Positions 19,429 to 31,700 are shown, counted from the stretch's first letter. The stretch is DNA of 50,341 bases from Usnea hakonensis (GCA_013423325.1 BLJB01000449.1:1-50341); one strand, 5' to 3'. Program-made: numbers and translations. Notes: a model not told the origin generated them from the sequence alone.

Positions 19429-22400
19429 GTGGACGACGTGAGGAGGCAAGTTTGATGGCAGAAGTAAGTGGGCGGTGTTGCGGACGGCAGGGACTAGTAT
19501 CAGAGGAGTGAGTATGTTGCTCTGCGCCGGGCGTATCCGAGGTGTGAAGTTTTAAGGAGGAGTGAGGGATTTGGAGGGGAGGTCTGGCAGTCTTAATATA
19601 ATTGCTGCGGCGGAGGGATATTGGAGCCGTGTATTTATTATTTCGTTTTGTAGACTACTTTTTTTTTGGAGTACCTTAGCTAGCCTGAGTTCTGAGTAGG
19701 AGCTGGGAAGGGTTCGAAAGAAAGATCCCTGCACGCACATGGAAATTACCGAGAAGGATGCAAGAGGATGCAGGGTGCTTTCATGATTCATGCACGACCC
19801 GAACGTGGCAGCGTGACGATCCCACAATTAATCATCGCCTGCAGCCTGCAGCCTTGTCTTGTTGCGAGATAAAGTACTTTGCTTTACTCTACGATGTACC
19901 TGGCTCGTACTCGACTCAAGCGTGCAGGAATCCGAAATTTGAATACGGTACAAACAAGCCTAAGGTGTACTCAATTGCCATCACTCGCGAATCCAAAGAC
20001 TATTACTGGCCGGTTCGAGTCCCTAAGCTACCTTTACCTTTTACCTGAACCGTTTCTCCGAGATAACAAGGACCAGGCACTTTGGTGGACCAGGTACGAA
20101 TGAGACGAACGGGACGCCAACGATGCCATGGATGTCATGGATGCCAAATTTGGGACGCCTTGAAGAGGGGAAGGTTGCGTTGACCTCAACGTTACAGTGC
20201 GGCATGTGGTACGGTCTTGCACTGTCTGGGAGAGGTCAAGCTTGGTTAGGCAAAAATAATACCAAAAATTCATTGGCACAAAGTGCTTGATGCACAACAT
20301 AATGCACCAATCATAATAATAGCGATGCATTTCAACGCCCTCTAAAGTACTTTACGGAGGTGACTGCCAAATAAGCCTTTTAGCCTTCTTTCCCTTCTTT
20401 CCCTTTTTTTTCCCTTGGCCATGAGCCCATGAAGTGAAGCCATGGGAACTTCGGGGCTTGACTGCGGCTTTAGGCGAAGCCAGCACCAAAGGCCGTTCAA
20501 TCCAATCATTTCTCACCAATCACCCTATTAGCTTGGATTAACAATAGATTTCTCCCGTAGGGCTGCACCCCTTCTTGCACTAGTCCGCACGGCGTGGGCG
20601 CCGCCTAGGCCGGAAAGCGGTCTTTTTGTGCTTTTAAAAGAAATTGAGGAAGTATTAATGGCATATCTAATCATGGCTTCCTATCAAATAATCAGAATCT
20701 CCATTGGGCCAATCAGCTCGGAAATCTTGTACAGGCTACTACAACAGAGGGGGGCAGTGCTGCGCAAAAAGTTCATTGCCTGGAATCATGAAGATGGAAT
20801 GGCGGTCAGAGAAAATGAGAAGGCTATTCGCGAGTTACCATCGTCATGGGACCAAGGATCTCATCCTGGCCTCGCGACGCCAAACGCCAGAGTCCCCAAA
20901 TTCTTGAACGGGCCATTGCGTGCGGACTTCACATCAGGCGCCCGTTCGGGGTTTCCGAGCTTTGGCATCATCACCCTAAAGTAAAGTAAAGTAAAGTCAA
21001 GTACTTTACCCTCCCGTGACTCGGCATCATGGTCAAAAAAGACTGGAGTGGTGGAGCAGGAGACCTAAATTTGTCAGCCAAATGGCGGTGGCAGAAATGT
21101 TGCCTTTTTCATCCTCGGTTTACTCACCTTACCTACAGAGCCATGCATGTGCAGGCACTGCAGATAACGTAGTCATCCTCTGCTCCGTTGCCTAAATTGG
21201 GAGTAGCATGCATGAAACATGTGGTGCGGCTGAAGTCGATATGGCTTTGGTTCAACCCCACATTCTCATCCGAGTTGGCTACCTCATGTACGGGTACCTT
21301 TAGTTAAGTAAGTAAGTTACCTTAGGTACCGCAAACAACAAGGACTACTACTACTACTACTACTATACACTACCTTAGGTATACTAGTACCGCCTTACTC
21401 TCCGTAGTGCCAATGACTACCTACCTAGGTACTCGTACTTACCTAGGTACTTCATCATATAGATAGTCCCTATCGCGGAGTACCTTACTTTAGATAATCT
21501 ACGAGTAAGGTCGAGACTAGAATATGACGATAGAATCTTCTTCACAAGCGCCCCTCATGGTAAAGTAATCTCCCGTGCTTGACTCCTTGTTAGAAATTAG
21601 GGGTATGACTGATTCTTCTGAGTCTACTTTAATAAAGTGCCTTAAGGTAGGTAGCTTAGGGAGTAAAGTGATGACTACCTTAGAAAAACGTGCTCGTAGG
21701 GCTATCCATCATTAATCAAAGGTCTCATGGGGGTCTCAATGGGGGCGGTGATAAAGGAATAAAAAACTCCGTACGGATCCGACGGAGATGACGCGGACTA
21801 TCCTCCACATCCTCACCATTCCTCCTCCTCACCACCATCCTTCTTCTTTAGACACCATGTGGCATGTGGAAGGTTGGGAATGAAGCTCTTAAACGAGCAG
21901 CCGTATTTGTCCAATCTCAGTTTCATATTGCTCAAGTCCCGGGCCGAGGTATCAATGCATTACATTACTACTTATTTAGTATGTGGAAAAAAAAGAAAAG
22001 ACCCAAGGCTGTGAAATGTTAAGATTTCCAAAATAATGGTTCGATTCGCTCCCCAGGCTCCCTCGTTTTGTCTGCAACTGTTAAGGTTTTCGCTTCCGCT
22101 TAATAAGAGGCTATTCATGTTAAGCGAACAGACTCTTTTGTCTTGGTCATTATTCGTTAAGGTACGAGTACCTTACTTTATCCTTCAGCCGTTACCCTTC
22201 TATTATTATTCCATTACTAAGGTACTTCATTACTCACCGCCGCCTTTTTGAGCTGCTTGCTTTTCATCTCCGTTGGCGAACGGCTTTCCTTCATGTGATA
22301 ATGGCCACTTGTACTTTCAAAGTCTCATCCACTAGGCCGAATCGGGCCCATCTGTGAAACAGCCAATGCGCTCCTCCGGGAACTGCGATAACGGATTCGT

Positions 22401-23816
22401 ATACACACGGCGCTGAGTTATCAAATATCTATTTCGTCTTCTTCCGCGAAAAGCCTAATATTCATGTCGTACGAAAGTACGAGAAAAGGCCCCACTTCGG
22501 AGATCATCCGTGTAACAGAGACTTCATCAACGTTTGTTCAATGTCGAACAACGCTTCCTCCAACAACCATGAAACCGACCCTTACCAAGTATAGCCAGTG
22601 GTGACAGAAAACTAGAAGGAGGCGAGAGTCAAATATCGGATTCCATGAACAATGATTTGTCGCCCCCATGAATCCCAAAATCATGGATCTAGCGTAAAAA
22701 GCTGTAAGGGATCTCAGATTGCCATTATTGCGTTGCTCCCTCGACATGTGTGCATCTTTTCCTTTCATTTTTCCAGCAAGCACATGATTGAATGCCAACC
22801 GATGCCCACTTGTTTGTGCTACCATACTTCAATTTTTCAAAAGCACGACTATAGATAAGCTCGGATCGGATCGCAGATTGTCAGTACTACATTTTGAGTG
22901 TACCCTCTTATGATATCGTCCTACCATCTATACTAAACCCACATCTACCAAAAAAATTCAGGCATCTTGACGTTAAGCCAGACGCCAATTCTGTCACTAA
23001 TTTTACTTTGCTCTTTCATTTGCGCAAAGGAAAAATGTCTCCAGACATCGATCTGGGTTCTCTTTCACGAAAAAACTACTACTTAGAACGCACTGGCACA
23101 GGTCTCTGTCTCAGTAGCTAGAGTAAGGGCATTATCTCGAAGTGATATCAGCTGCCACAGCATTCACATACCTACCGTCAAACCTTCATTCAGCGGGTCC
23201 ATGGCAGACGAGAGCACGACAGACGCTTGAGCTCAAAACGTGCCAACTATGGCGACAATCCTTAACTTGTGCTAGATCCGCCCTTACCGAGGAACAATAT
23301 CAAATCTCATGGCGCTTTGTAGGGTTTTGCGCAATACATCACTAGAGGTCCGGTCTGAAATGTCGTCCTAGAACCACGTATGTATGATTGATTACTGTCA
23401 AATTGAGTTGAGCATCCGCCACGACCATTGCCCAGGTTTCCCATCAAGGTGTAGGTCAGAGCCCGAATCAGGTCGGAAGGCACAAGCCCAAGCAAGAGAT
23501 CGAGAGAAAACTTGAAAGGCAAAGAGACTAGTAAAACTTTGGTTGATTCCATTGTCTCCAAGAATATATTGTGTGAAAAGTACCTTTTGGAGTCGGCGCT
23601 TTGTGATCAGTGCCTTCAGCCCACTTGACAAAGAGAAAGCATGATAGAGTGAATACAAGCTAGTTGTGCAATTGGTGGTTCCTTCTTGATCTATGATGAT
23701 GACGCTATTTATAAGATCGCCGATGTGGCGCATAGCTTAGAGGCAAGATCCTCTCGTGTCCAGAATGCGCTCGCAGTAACACTTTCTACTATTTGCACTA
23801 GCCTGCATCGCATTGT
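19429..23816. other. 4.4-kb gene-poor interval
   Basis: No frame longer than about 120 codons and no domain was recognised here. It contains an (ACT)7 microsatellite (21344–21364), an AGTAAAGTAAAGTAAAG run near 20982–20996, and many TACCTAGGTA/ACCTTAGGTACC palindromes clustered at about 21292–21452, with more near 21640 and 22160–22225. No tRNA or 5S rRNA was found by eye. It could hold the distal promoter of the bZIP gene, non-coding transcripts, or old transposon debris. Confidence 0.45.
21344..21364. repeat. (ACT)7 microsatellite
   Basis: Seven uninterrupted ACT units, inside the cluster of TACCTAGGTA-type palindromes in the gene-poor interval. Confidence 0.9.
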
Positions 23817-24921
23817 CTACAGCTTCTGCATAGCGGCCTGAAGCACGTCGTTATCAGTAGATGACCCAAATTCTAGGTCCGAAGACAACTCACCACATCA
23901 GTAGATTGCACATGATCTTCGTCGCCCTCAATCTGGCCTTGCAGATCGTCGATTGAGACCTTCTCGTCCTCAACGACCAGGTTCACCTGCAGCTTGCTGA
24001 TCCCGTATCCCACAGGCACAAGCTTGGATGCACCCCAGGTCAGCCCATCCATCTCAATGGAGCGCATGTTCTTTTCCAATTCTTTCATATCGGTTTCGTC
24101 ATCTGCAGGAATATCAGTTCAAAGTCCCTCATACGCGAACATGGCAGACTACCCCAAGGTTTGACGTCCAACGTGACCATGCTCTTTGCCGCAGGCTTCA
24201 CTTTGCCCTCCTTTTTCTTTTTGTACGCAGCCAGATTCGCCGCTTTCACCTTCTCAGCCTCCTCATCTTCTGAATCATCTGAGCCAAAGAGGTCGTCTTC
24301 GTCGTCTTCGGCCTCGGCCGCGGGGGCAGCAATAGGTGCTTTGGGATTGGTTGGCAGTTCGCTTTGCTCAGGGCCGTAGGCAGTGTGTGATTTAGAGGGA
24401 TCACCAGGGAGCGAGCTGAATTCAGACTCATACGAGGTCATGTGCTTGTACCAGCGGAAGGCATGAGGGTATTTAGCTGGCTCAGGCGTGGACTTTAGTG
24501 CTTTGAATGTTGCGACATCGGCTTGGGATGGACCGTAGCTTGACCAGATTCAGCTTTCAGCTCTTTAAAGAGGGTCACAACACCAGCAAAACGTTTCAGA
24601 CAAACATATCAGAGAGATGCGCTCATGGCGCTTAGGTATTCTTCACAAGGAGTGTCTTAAGCTCCTCAGAAACACGGACCAATATATTCTCATCACATGA
24701 GTAGAAGTAAGAGACAATTCCTTGGAAACCAGAAGGGCAGACTCCAGAAGATTAGGAGACCCCACGAGCGAGTTTGGGAGAGCTTACCCGGTGATGTAGG
24801 ACCTCGTGCGAAGCCATGACTCCAAAGCTTCGTGAGATTTTAGCAACACTGCACAATGTACGGAGGATTTGGGTCGCTTACTCTGAAGACCAATTTCGTT
24901 GACGAAATCGGTGAATCCCAT
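23817..24921 (-). CDS. EFB1: Translation elongation factor 1-beta (eEF1B-alpha)
   Basis: Exons 24921–24882, 24827–24788, 24538–24153, 24102–23894 and 23837–23817 give 231 aa. The N-terminus (M-G-F-T-D-F; Y-G-P-S-Q-A-D-V-A-T-F-K-A-L) is the GST-C-like region. An acidic Glu/Asp linker (D-D-L-F-G-S-D-D-S-E-D) precedes the GEF domain (K-S-M-V-T-L-D-V-K-P-W-D-D-E-T-D; G-Y-G-I-S-K-L-Q; ending S-T-D-V-A-A-M-Q-K-L). It exchanges GDP for GTP on eEF1A during translation. Every splice phase restores conserved family sequence. The 249-bp second intron (24787–24539) is much longer than the others (50–56 bp) and carries a C/D snoRNA. The start lies 377 bp from the Hsp78 start on the other strand, so the two share a divergent promoter. 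Confidence 0.95.
24606..24699 (-). ncRNA. snR18: Intronic C/D box snoRNA, snR18/U18 homologue
   Basis: Inside EF1-beta intron 2, reading the minus strand: C box GTGATGA at 24696–24690, a 14-nt guide ATTGGTCCGTGTTT at 24683–24670, D' box CTGA at 24669–24666, a weak C'-like TGTGAAG at 24647–24641, and D box CTGA at 24612–24609. A short CAT/ATG terminal stem flanks the boxes. The guide is the reverse complement of the conserved 25S/28S rRNA stretch AAACACGGACCAA. Counting five bases from the D' box points to the A of AAACA, with the C just after it, the positions methylated by yeast snR18 (A649, C650). Yeast snR18 is likewise encoded in the EFB1 intron. Motifs were read directly; the rRNA sequence and host-gene parallel are from knowledge. 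Exact ends are estimated. Confidence 0.88.
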
Positions 24922-25021
24922 CTTCTCGTTGTTCTTCGTGGAATTTTTAGAATTTCAAGTGTGTTGTGGTGTTCATAAAAATTGTGGAGTGAATATTCCG
25001 TACGCGCTACTCGTATATACC

Positions 25022-25157
25022 CGGATATGCAATGTAAGTAGGGTTAGGGCTTCCTTACGAAGGTTAGTAATCCGTACCGAAAACCATAACTTCCTGTAAT
25101 TTTTTTTTTATAACCTTACAATCATTACGTCAAGCCCTAACCCTACACTGCATATCC
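25022..25157. repeat. Short inverted-repeat element (MITE-like hairpin) with telomere-like arms
   Basis: The arms at 25022–25052 and 25132–25157 are inverted copies: GATATGCAATGT then AGGGTTAGGGCTT on the left, and AAGCCCTAACCCT then ACACTGCATATC on the right. The left arm has a 4-bp insertion and one transition. Each arm contains two telomere-type TTAGGG-like units. The roughly 136-bp unit lies inside the 377-bp promoter shared by EF1-beta and Hsp78. No clear target-site duplication was found. Confidence 0.65.
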
Positions 25158-25298
25158 CAGTAGGTAGATTTATTGCTGATGAACTTACTCCGTATGACGG
25201 CAGGCCAAAGAGTTTCTTCATGGAAACAAATTATTGAGATCATCGATAGCGTGGCTTGGCCCAAAATATTCTGCTCTCTATTCATCGTGTCATCTCAA

Positions 25299-28072
25299 AT
25301 GACTTTGATATTGAGGAGCTTGGACCAAGCCTGCAGCCGTGCTGGATTTGCCCAAAGATGCCTGGCTTCAGCCCCGAGACCTTCCAATCCGATACCTGCT
25401 AAAGCCTGTTATCTGCGGTCCCAGCAGCGTTTACCAGTCTCTGTCAGCAAGGGAAGTCGTCGTTCGTATGCCACTGGTCGACAGGGACCTCCAGGAGGCA
25501 CCTATCGTATGAACTTGGGTAAAGACCAAGACGAAGAAAAGTCAGCGCTAGAGAAGTTTGGTGTGGACCTAACATCGAAAGCTAGGCATGGAAAATTAGA
25601 TCCGGTTATCGGGCGTGATTCAGTACGTCAATGTCTTTCCCAAGTGTCCAGAATGCTTGTTACTCCGTAGACACATGGTCCAACCCCCGAGAAACGATAT
25701 GCTAATGCAGGAAGTGACGAGCCAGCATATCCAACGTCTGATTCAGATTCTCTCCAGAAGAAGGAAAAATAATCCAATTTTGGTTGGGTCTTCTGGAGTT
25801 GGGAAAACCGCGGTAAGAGAATAGCATGCGGCCCGAGCTTCTCTTTTGACCAAAAGTTTGTCTAAGAGACTTATCCTAATCTCGAAAGTGTTAGGTACTT
25901 GAAGGTCTAGCCCAGCGAATTTCCCATGGAGATGTACCAGAAAGTATCAAGGAAAAGCGAGTAATAGCTTTAGACCTGGGGCTTTTGATATCAGGTGCCA
26001 AGGTAAGTGTAACTTACGAGATCGGTCGTTGTGCCAAGAAAGAGGAGACTAAATTGCTCTTTCTACAGTTCCGAGGTGACTTCGAAGAGCGACTGAAGAA
26101 TGTGCTGAAAGAGGTTGAGAATGCTCATGGCGGTATAATACTATTCATCGACGAGATGCATTCTCTGTTGGGGCTTGGTAAGGCAGAGGGTTCCATAGAT
26201 GCAGGGAATTTACTCAAGCCTGCACTATCGCGTGGAGAGGTCCAGTGCTGTGGGGCAACGACCTTGAACGAATATCGATTAATTGAAAAGGACACTGCGC
26301 TTGCTCGGAGGTTTCAATCTATACTTGTGGGCGAGCCAAGCGTGCAAGAGACAGTAAGTATTCTCCGAGGTTTGAAAGAAAGGTGTAAGTTACAAACTCC
26401 AAGTCGGTTTGCCTTAATGATGTTGCTGTTCGGGTCGCTATACATATTGCGGGAGCAAGCACTCCTAAGACTTGTCGCACGTTTCAACTATTACTATTGC
26501 CTTTACGAGCTACGCTGACTTAGAGTCTTTCAAGATGAGGTCCATCACGGAGTCAGAATACTCGACAGTGCCCTTGTTGCTGCTGCAAATTTGTCCAACA
26601 GGTATTTGAGCGAAAGATTTCTACCAGACAAAGCTATAGACTTGGTTGATGAAGCAGCCTCGGCTCAAAGACTGCAACAGGAGAGTAAACCCGATCCTAT
26701 CCAGGATCTGGACCGCCAGATTATGACCATCCAGATCGAGCTCGAGAGTTTACGAAAGGAGAGCGATGTCGCAAGTATGGAGCGTAAAAAAGGTCTCGAG
26801 CTGTCTCTGTTGTCCAAAACGGAAGAAGCCGCAAGACTCACGGAGGTTTGGAACAAGGAAAAATTCGAAATCGACACCATTAAAAATGCCAGGTCAGCTT
26901 TGGAGAGAGCACGTGTAGCGCTCGAAAATGCTCAGCGCGAGGGAGACTATGGCAAGGCGTCCGAGTTAAGATATTCTACGATCCCGAAATTTCAGGCCCA
27001 GTTACCGCAAGAGTCCGATTCTCCAGACACAGGCCGCTACGGAGAAATCCTTCACGATTCTGTTTCTGCTGATGATATCGAGGCCGTGGTGTCTCGTCAG
27101 ACTGGCATCCCGATTACTAAGTTGATGTCTGGAGAAATGGAAAAGCTCATTAATATGGAGGAAGTCCTTAGACAATCCATCCGCGGACAAGACGAAGCTT
27201 TGACCGCCGTTGCAAATTCAGTGAGATCTCAAAGAGCAGGTCTCTCTGGAGACAATCGCCCGATTGCTTCCTTCCTTATGCTCGGACCTACGGGTGTGGG
27301 CAAGACGGAATTAAGCAAGAAGCTTGCAAACTTTCTTTTTTCAACAGAATCCGCCATGATTCGATTTGACATGAGCGAGTTTCAAGAAAAGCACACAGTC
27401 AGCAGACTGTTGGGGTCGCCTGCCGGATATGTCGGCTACGAAGACGCTGGACAGCTTACGGAAGCCGTGCGGAGAAAGCCATACGCAGTCCTGTTGTTTG
27501 ATGAATTTGAAAAGGCTCACCGCGACATTGCCGGCCTGCTCCTACAGGTGCTCGACGAAGGTTTTCTTTCTGATGCTCAAGGTCACAAAGTCGACTTTCG
27601 CAACACCATAATCATACTAACGTCTAATCTCGGCGCTGATATTCTTGTAAACACTGACCCACTGCATCAAGATGCAACCGAGATAACGACTTCTACAAAG
27701 GAGGCAGTCATGGCCGTTGTAGGCTCAGCATTTCCACCGGAATTTATCAATAGACTGGATGAATTTATCTTTTTCTGTCGTTTATCCAAGTCAGCTTTAA
27801 GAGATATCGTCGATATTCGCTTGAAAGAGTTACAGACTAGACTTGAAGACCGCCGCATTGTGCTCTCGCTCGAGGAGAACGTGAAGGAGTGGCTTACTGA
27901 GAGAGCGCATGACCCTCGATATGGAGCCAGACCATTGAATCGTCTTATCTCCAAGCAAATTGCAAGTGGTCTGGCTGACAGGATCATAAGAGGCGAAATA
28001 CGAAGCGGCCAAAAAGCGAAGGTGGAGATAGCACATGGGGGAGATAGTCTAATAGTTCAGCCAAGTACATAA
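25299..28072 (+). CDS. HSP78: Mitochondrial Hsp78 (ClpB-type AAA+ disaggregase)
   Basis: Exons 25299–25622, 25726–25812, 25895–26002, 26069–26382 and 26524–28072 give 793 aa. The N-terminus is basic and hydroxylated (M-T-L-I-L-R-S-L-D; R-R-S-Y-A-T-G) like a matrix-targeting signal, and there is no Clp_N domain, as expected for Hsp78. NBD1 has Walker A G-V-G-K-T at 132–136 (the preceding Glu-Pro of most ClpB proteins is Ser-Ser here) and Walker B I-D-E at 200–202. A coiled-coil middle domain spans about 320–440. NBD2 has G-P-T-G-V-G-K-T at 532–539. The protein resolubilises aggregates with mitochondrial Hsp70. Exon 2 uses the acceptor at 25725, giving G-R-D-S-H-I-Q; an upstream acceptor at 25710 would add five residues. 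A 26-bp tandem duplication covers the stop codon. Confidence 0.93.
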
Positions 28073-28097
28073 GTCTAATAGTTCAGCCAAGTACATA
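28046..28097. repeat. 26-bp tandem duplication across the Hsp78 stop codon
   Basis: AGTCTAATAGTTCAGCCAAG followed by TACATA occurs twice in direct succession without mismatch (28046–28071 and 28072–28097). The first copy encodes the last residues of Hsp78 and the TAA spans the junction, so the second copy lies in the 3' UTR. Confidence 0.9.
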
Positions 28098-28755
28098 AGG
28101 AGATGTAGATTCGCCGTCTTTTGAGTGAAGCCCGTCTTGCGATCGTGGAAGCTGGAGGATGAGAAAGAAGATTACGAGAAGCTTCAGTGAAGTTAAGTCA
28201 GCCTCTCAATGGAGCTTCAACCCTTTGCTATTGATATTCGAGTTTCGATATAGACAATTGCCTCATACTTTTGGGTACAAGAATAAGCTCTGCTCTCGAT
28301 GTCTCCCTTCCTGTGTCTAGTAGCCCACCTTATGTGTATAAGTTCCAGACAAGGAAGGTTAAGCTGACGGTTTGCTAGGGAGCTAGCGGATGAGAGCGTG
28401 TGCGACTTAAAAGTGAAAATGGAGGATTCTTCGCCACTGCGGGTGCTGCACACAACTCTGGCCTCTCATCAGAAGAATATTTTATAAAAATATGGGTTTT
28501 GATGATCGATCGCAGCTCAGAGCAACCTGAATTGAGTATATATGGCACGTTATTTATTATAATTTTTTAGTATATAAAACGAATTCGATGTTGGCAAATT
28601 TACCTCATCAATTTTTGCGTAATTGTGTTCTTGTTGATCGTCAATGAGGTAGTTGAATAGTTCATGGGGCTGGCTGGATCTTACTTCATTTTCCAGATCC
28701 ATTAGACTCCTGTTTCTGTGCTCTCAAGTCCGGGTCTTCACACCTAAAATCGACC
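28098..28755. other. Intergenic region between Hsp78 and Msh5
   Basis: No gene was recognised. It includes the Hsp78 3' UTR and the Msh5 promoter. An AT-rich stretch (about 28540–28600) sits roughly 160–210 bp upstream of the Msh5 start. Confidence 0.4.
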
Positions 28756-31700
28756 ATGATTGCCGCCAAGCGTCGCCGTGATGGCACCGTTACTGCAACG
28801 CCAACAGTGAGCCAAAGCAATGACTCGGGTGGATCCTCCTTTGTCCAATCATCTCCGCTTTCTCAATTCCAACGAAGCAGGCATCCTCAGCAACGACCTA
28901 CAAGAAACGTCAAGCTGCATCCGCCCAAGAGTAATACTCACGCCAGTGCTCCGTCCTCCCATCAACACCCCGCCAAATGCCATTCCAGCACCGCTTCCGT
29001 TGCTGCATCCGCGTTTAATGTAGCTATAGAAAATAAATTTGAAGGACAAGACGAGGACATCGACCCTAACGAAATCATTATGTGCGTCGACATGAGGGAC
29101 AGGGGCACGGTCGGTTGTTGCTACTACGAGTCCTCTACAGGCAGCTTGCGTTTGGTGGAGGATATTAAATATGGTGGTCTAGAGGTGGTTGACACTTGTG
29201 AGAGTTCTCCTGCAATTTTCTTGTCCACGAACTGATGAGGAAATAGTGAAGCTGCACATTCAGCCTACTGTAGTCATATTATCATTGCGAGTGGATGAAA
29301 GTGTTGAGCAGTACTTTGATCCCGATAGGAGGAGCCGAAGTTCAACGGACGGAGATGGTAAGGACCTTATAGATCTCATCCGATGCTCTGGCTAAGCCTC
29401 TCCGTGCTCTAACAGGTGATCAATTTGCTCTTCCCTTTGTGCTTGAATTTCGTCCATCTCCGGAATTCAACTACGAATCTGGGAAGAATAAGCTGATTAA
29501 TCTGCGCCTCTTCGCTAACAGCAGCTCTGATGTTTCATTCATCACGCCAGGAGATAATGATCCCTGCGATGACTTTGGCGATGCTACCAACGCTGGACAT
29601 ACAGATCGTCGGGGTCAGATGATGAGGCTAGCATCGTCTATCGACATAGAAAGCCGTTTGACTATTGGTTGTGCTGGTGCGTTACTCACATATATGGCAA
29701 GAAGGAAAGCCATCCGGAACCTCCCTGACAGCTTTGATGCGAACAACTCATTCTGTATCTACACAGTGGAAATGTTCAGTCTGAGGAACATGATGTAAGC
29801 TTTGGTATCCGCCGGTTATGAAGCATGCTGCTGAAAGTTTTTCTAGGTTTGTCAACGCAGATACTTTGGTCTCTTTACAGATACTGCAGTTGGAGTCCAA
29901 CCCCAATACGCACAGCCAAGGTCCAACAAGAGCTTCCTCCGGATCGAAGGAGGGTCTTTCTGTATATGGTCTCTTTCACCATCTTGCAAGGACTCCACAA
30001 GGCAAATATCTTCTCCGACAGTATTTTCTACGCCCGAGTCTAGACTTGAACGTAATTAATGAGAGGCTCGATTTCGCTAGCCTTTTCTTGAAACCAGACA
30101 ATCGCCATGCAATGAATAGTGTTGCTAAGAGCTTAGGACAAATCAAAAACATGAGGACGGTAATGATCCATCTAAGAAAGGGAATCAGCAACGGCTTGAG
30201 TAAGGGAGGAGGAATAAAGAGCGGCATCTGGTCGAGCCTTCGATCGGTATAGGACATCCGAATCCTGCCGGCCTATGCTGATTTTTGCAGTTTGCTTTTC
30301 ACACCCTGCAAATTAGGGATACTCTGGCAGAAGTGATCAGCATCCAAAGTCTCAAGATTGGAAGCAGAGTGGGTCCTCAAACTACCCACTAATTATGTCC
30401 GCGTGGCTGAAGATAAAGGCTAGGCCTTTCAGAAGCTCGATCCCCACGGGCTTGCAAGGATAGGAAGGAACGTCAGTGGGATAGTATGCACTCGCAACTT
30501 TACTTCACCCTAGAGGAATTGAGTCCATATGCTGAGTTTTGTTATTCTAGGTTGACTTCGCCGCGTCTGCCGAGATGCATCGGACAGTAGTAAAAACGGG
30601 TGTCAGCGACGAGCTTGATGACATGAAACGAACGTACGACGGTATTGAAGATCTACTGAACCTAACATCTCAAGAAATTGCTGCGTCGATCCCGGCAACT
30701 TACGATCTCGATCTGAATGTCATCTTCTTTCCCCAGATCGGCTTCTTGATCTCGATACCAATCAATCCAGAGACCGGGAGAGGCAACTGGGAAGGAGGTG
30801 AACTAGAGGGCCAGCGCTGGGACCGTATTTTCTCAACCGCGACAAGAGTATTTTACAAGGACTTTCGAATGCGTGAGCTTGACGAAAGGCTCGGAGATAT
30901 GTATGCAGTGATCTGCGGTACGCCCCCTACTTTTGAATTTTATCATTTGAGTGTTAGTTGACAAGTCTATATGCAGATAAAGAGATAGAGATCGTCCATG
31001 AACTCGGAGAGCGAGTATTGGAGCAAGAAACCATGCTGAATCAAGCTTCCGATGTTTGTGGAGAGCTAGACAGGTCAATTTCATTGTAGGCCACTTGGCT
31101 ATATTTACTGACCATCGTAGCCTTCTCGCACTTGCACAAGGTGCTAAAAATTATAACTTCTCGAGACCAAGCATTACACGCAACAACGTCATTCAGATCA
31201 AAGGTATGTCAACGTTTGGAGCAAGTACTCCCAATCCCGACTGATTTGCCTGTCGCAAATCACACTTCAAGGGCGACAGACTCTTTACTCCTTCAGGTGG
31301 TTTTGATGCTCGGATCTATGGCTACAAGAAACAACGCTGACTCCGAGCTTCTCTAAGGTGGTCGGTGAGCTACTTTAGTACTCTTGCTCTGCGCAGAGGA
31401 CCTGAATACTTACTCTGATAGACATGCATTGCAAGAGCTCACGGTTGCAGCATACGTTCCTAACGATACCTTACTCGTCGGAGGACCTGGCTGCGCGGAC
31501 TCGACGATATTCCAAGGGGTGCAACCCGGAAGCAGCGAACCGATGAAAGAAACTTCTCGGCAGACCGCTATTAAGGACGACTTCGAAGGACCTAGCATGC
31601 TGATGATGACCGGACCGAACTATTCTGGGAAAAGTGTTTATCTCAAACAGGTTGCTCTAATTGTGTATATGGCGCATGTTGGCTGCTTCGTCCCAGCAGA

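Noticed and set aside
20009..20023. A GGTTCGAGTCC-like tRNA B box
   Set aside because: The preceding bases cannot fold into the D and anticodon arms of a tRNA and no A box is correctly spaced.
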